64,000 nt of DNA from Chloroflexota bacterium. GTDB taxonomy: Bacteria > Chloroflexota > Anaerolineae > B4-G1. The notes below the pieces were generated by a model. The model was not told the DNA's origin and ran no database searches. It saw only the letters and a program-made list of their open reading frames with translations. Below are positions 62,509-64,000 of the stretch, piece after piece; the first letter of the stretch is position 1; every line of letters begins with the position of its first letter. Position numbers and translations under genes: made by a program. The stretch is taken from the NCBI GenBank assembly GCA_024232355.1, contig JAAEPW010000839.1, positions 1 to 64,000 on the forward strand, given 5' to 3'.

Positions 62509-64000
62509 ATGAAAGCCAGAAAACTGTTCTCTGCACTGACCCTCGTCCTAATTCTGATCTCGCAAACATGGCCGGCCGCTTGGGCCACGTCCGATAGACC
62601 TCTGGTGGAACCGGCTGTGTCTGACCCTAAACCGTCGACCCGACTCTCCTTCGCGCTTTCTAACACGTTGCCTACACCAGCGCCAGTTGCAGACACGTCT
62701 ATGCAACCCCCGGAACCTACTCCCCCGGCCGACGCCCCAGCGGGTGAGCGAGACGCTCCGCAAGAACTCCAAGATATGCCGGGCGTCACCCAAGACTGGT
62801 GGCACACTGTGCAAGAACAGATACAGCAGGAGATGTACGCCTTCTCAAATGTAGAACAAAATGAGATTCCGTCTTTTACAGGCTACAACCCATCCAATGA
62901 CTTTGATATCAACTTTAGCTCTGGCACCGTTCGTCTGACGCCAACCCACCCCGCGTCTGACAGAGATCGCGCGCCAAGTGCAAACAAGCCAGCACCGTGG
63001 ACGTGGGAACTCGAGTTCAGCGGCTACGGCTACCAGGATCACGTACAGCCCATCGCAGCCCCGACCGAGATGACGGTCAGTGACAACCACGTCACCTATC
63101 AACGCACAGCGGCGAATCAACAAATCACCGAATGGTACATCAATGACGAACGCGGCCTGGAACAAGGCTTTACCATCGCCGCACCGCCAGAGGGCAACCA
63201 CGAGGGTGTCCCCTTGCAGATTGAAATGACCCTCAACACTACTCTCACCTCCACCCTCAGCGCCGACCGCCAATCCATCAACTTTTTTACCGCGATGGAC
63301 GACGGCCCCAGCGTCCCCGTCCTGCGCTACACCGACCTCTACGTTTTTGACGCCGACGGCCGAGAACTGCCCGCCCACTTGCAACTGAAAAGCGACACGC
63401 CATTTCCGAATGACACGCTCGCCATCATCATAGACGACTCGAACGCCGCCTACCCCATCACCATAGACCCCCTGGTGATCAATTTAGGCTACTGGCTAGA
63501 AATCGGCAAAGATGAGGAGGAACTGGGTTTTGTGAGCACGGCCGGCGACGTCAACGGCGACGGCTTTGACGATTTCATCATCGGCGCTCAGTATAGAAGG
63601 CGGGCCTATCTCTTTTACGGCAGTTACGACTTTAGCCTCACTGCATACACGTTTATCACGTTGAGCGTTGACGCGCATAGATTTGGCCAGGCTGTAGGGA
63701 CGGCGGGGGACGTCAACGGCGACGGTTACGCTGACGTGTTCGTCGGCGCTCCTGGTAGTAATGACAAAGTATACATCTGGTACGGTTCAGAGGATGGCTT
63801 GTGTCATGGTCGTTCCACGTGCGATGAAGCGGATGTCGAATTCGACCAACCGACCGTCACCCAAGGAACCATCACCAATGAATGTACCAAGTATGTGGGG
63901 ACCGCCGGCGACGTCAACGCCGATGGATTTGATGATTTTATCATTGGCTCTGACCAAATCGATACGATGGGCGAAGACGCGGGCCAGGTAGACGTATTTT
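62509..64000 (+). CDS. Secreted FG-GAP (integrin-alpha-like) repeat protein, 3' end outside window
   Basis: An open frame runs from ATG 62509 to the window edge (497 codons seen), preceded by AAGGAG 8 nt upstream. The signal peptide is MKARKLFSALTLVLILISQT, with cleavage near AWA-TS. A Pro-rich linker follows (PTPAPVADT...EPTPPADAPAGE), then a beta-rich domain to about residue 325 of unknown family. FG-GAP repeats start there: GDVNGDGFDDFIIGA, GDVNGDGYADVFVGA and GDVNADGFDDFIIGS, each a calcium-binding DxNxDGxxD loop of a seven-bladed propeller. It is likely an extracellular adhesin. Whether it ends in the YLP tail of the other secreted proteins cannot be seen. Confidence 0.88.
   Translation, partial: MKARKLFSALTLVLILISQTWPAAWATSDRPLVEPAVSDPKPSTRLSFALSNTLPTPAPVADTSMQPPEPTPPADAPAGERDAPQELQDMPGVTQDWWHTVQEQIQQEMYAFSNVEQNEIPSFTGYNPSNDFDINFSSGTVRLTPTHPASDRDRAPSANKPAPWTWELEFSGYGYQDHVQPIAAPTEMTVSDNHVTYQRTAANQQITEWYINDERGLEQGFTIAAPPEGNHEGVPLQIEMTLNTTLTSTLSADRQSINFFTAMDDGPSVPVLRYTDLYVFDADGRELPAHLQLKSDTPFPNDTLAIIIDDSNAAYPITIDPLVINLGYWLEIGKDEEELGFVSTAGDVNGDGFDDFIIGAQYRRRAYLFYGSYDFSLTAYTFITLSVDAHRFGQAVGTAGDVNGDGYADVFVGAPGSNDKVYIWYGSEDGLCHGRSTCDEADVEFDQPTVTQGTITNECTKYVGTAGDVNADGFDDFIIGSDQIDTMGEDAGQVDVF

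Overview
The window reads as a chromosomal piece of a Chloroflexota bacterium, most likely of the Anaerolineae/Caldilineae/Ardenticatenia type. This is inferred from gene content rather than from a marker gene. The pointers are very large secreted proteins built from parallel beta-helix, DUF11, PKD, GEVED and FG-GAP units; a short C-terminal tail of the form [Y/F]LPxxxR/K on four of them; the T/P-rich and LysM proteins; and many short palindromic dispersed repeats. No rRNA, tRNA or CRISPR array was found.

Layout. Positions 2-232 hold the 3' end of an IS630-type transposase whose stop overlaps the stop of a giant 5170-residue secreted protein (minus, 229-15741). After a repeat-rich gap comes a zinc-ribbon/class III cyclase/AAA/TPR regulator (minus, to about 20664). 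A plus-strand signalling operon follows (21009-26646): receiver, CheC-like phosphatase, multi-PAS/GAF histidine kinase, and a receiver-kinase hybrid. A decayed transposase (26690-27101) separates it from a short, class II-like UvrA (27316-29844).

A minus-strand surface-protein block (29923-42802) holds a DUF11/PKD protein, a C25 (gingipain-type) peptidase, a GEVED/SdrD protein, and a small Thr/Pro-rich protein with an LPxxG-like tail. Plus-strand genes follow: a winged-helix regulator behind four exact-phase 23-bp repeats and a near-consensus promoter, a phasin-like protein, an AarF/UbiB kinase and a LysM protein. Then come a minus-strand NfnAB/GltD-like flavoprotein pair and, divergent from it, a CoA-transferase beta-type subunit with a PLP aminotransferase, followed by an M28-type peptidase. 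A minus-strand run to 62065 encodes a methyltransferase, a GNAT acetyltransferase, an NTPase-TPR membrane protein, a Gfo/Idh/MocA oxidoreductase, a VOC protein and an aldo/keto reductase. The window ends inside another secreted FG-GAP protein (62509 onward).

The most interesting signals are: (i) the shared C-terminal YLP tail on four otherwise unrelated secreted proteins, two of which carry C25 peptidase domains; (ii) the giant protein, which nests two beta-propellers and a complete solute-binding-protein domain between beta-helices; (iii) a ~150-bp MITE-like element with TA/CTAG flanks, in one case supplying sequence right at a stop codon; (iv) small palindromic repeats that have become part of a coding sequence; and (v) the 23-bp iteron array in front of the winged-helix gene, with a partial fifth copy at its start codon.
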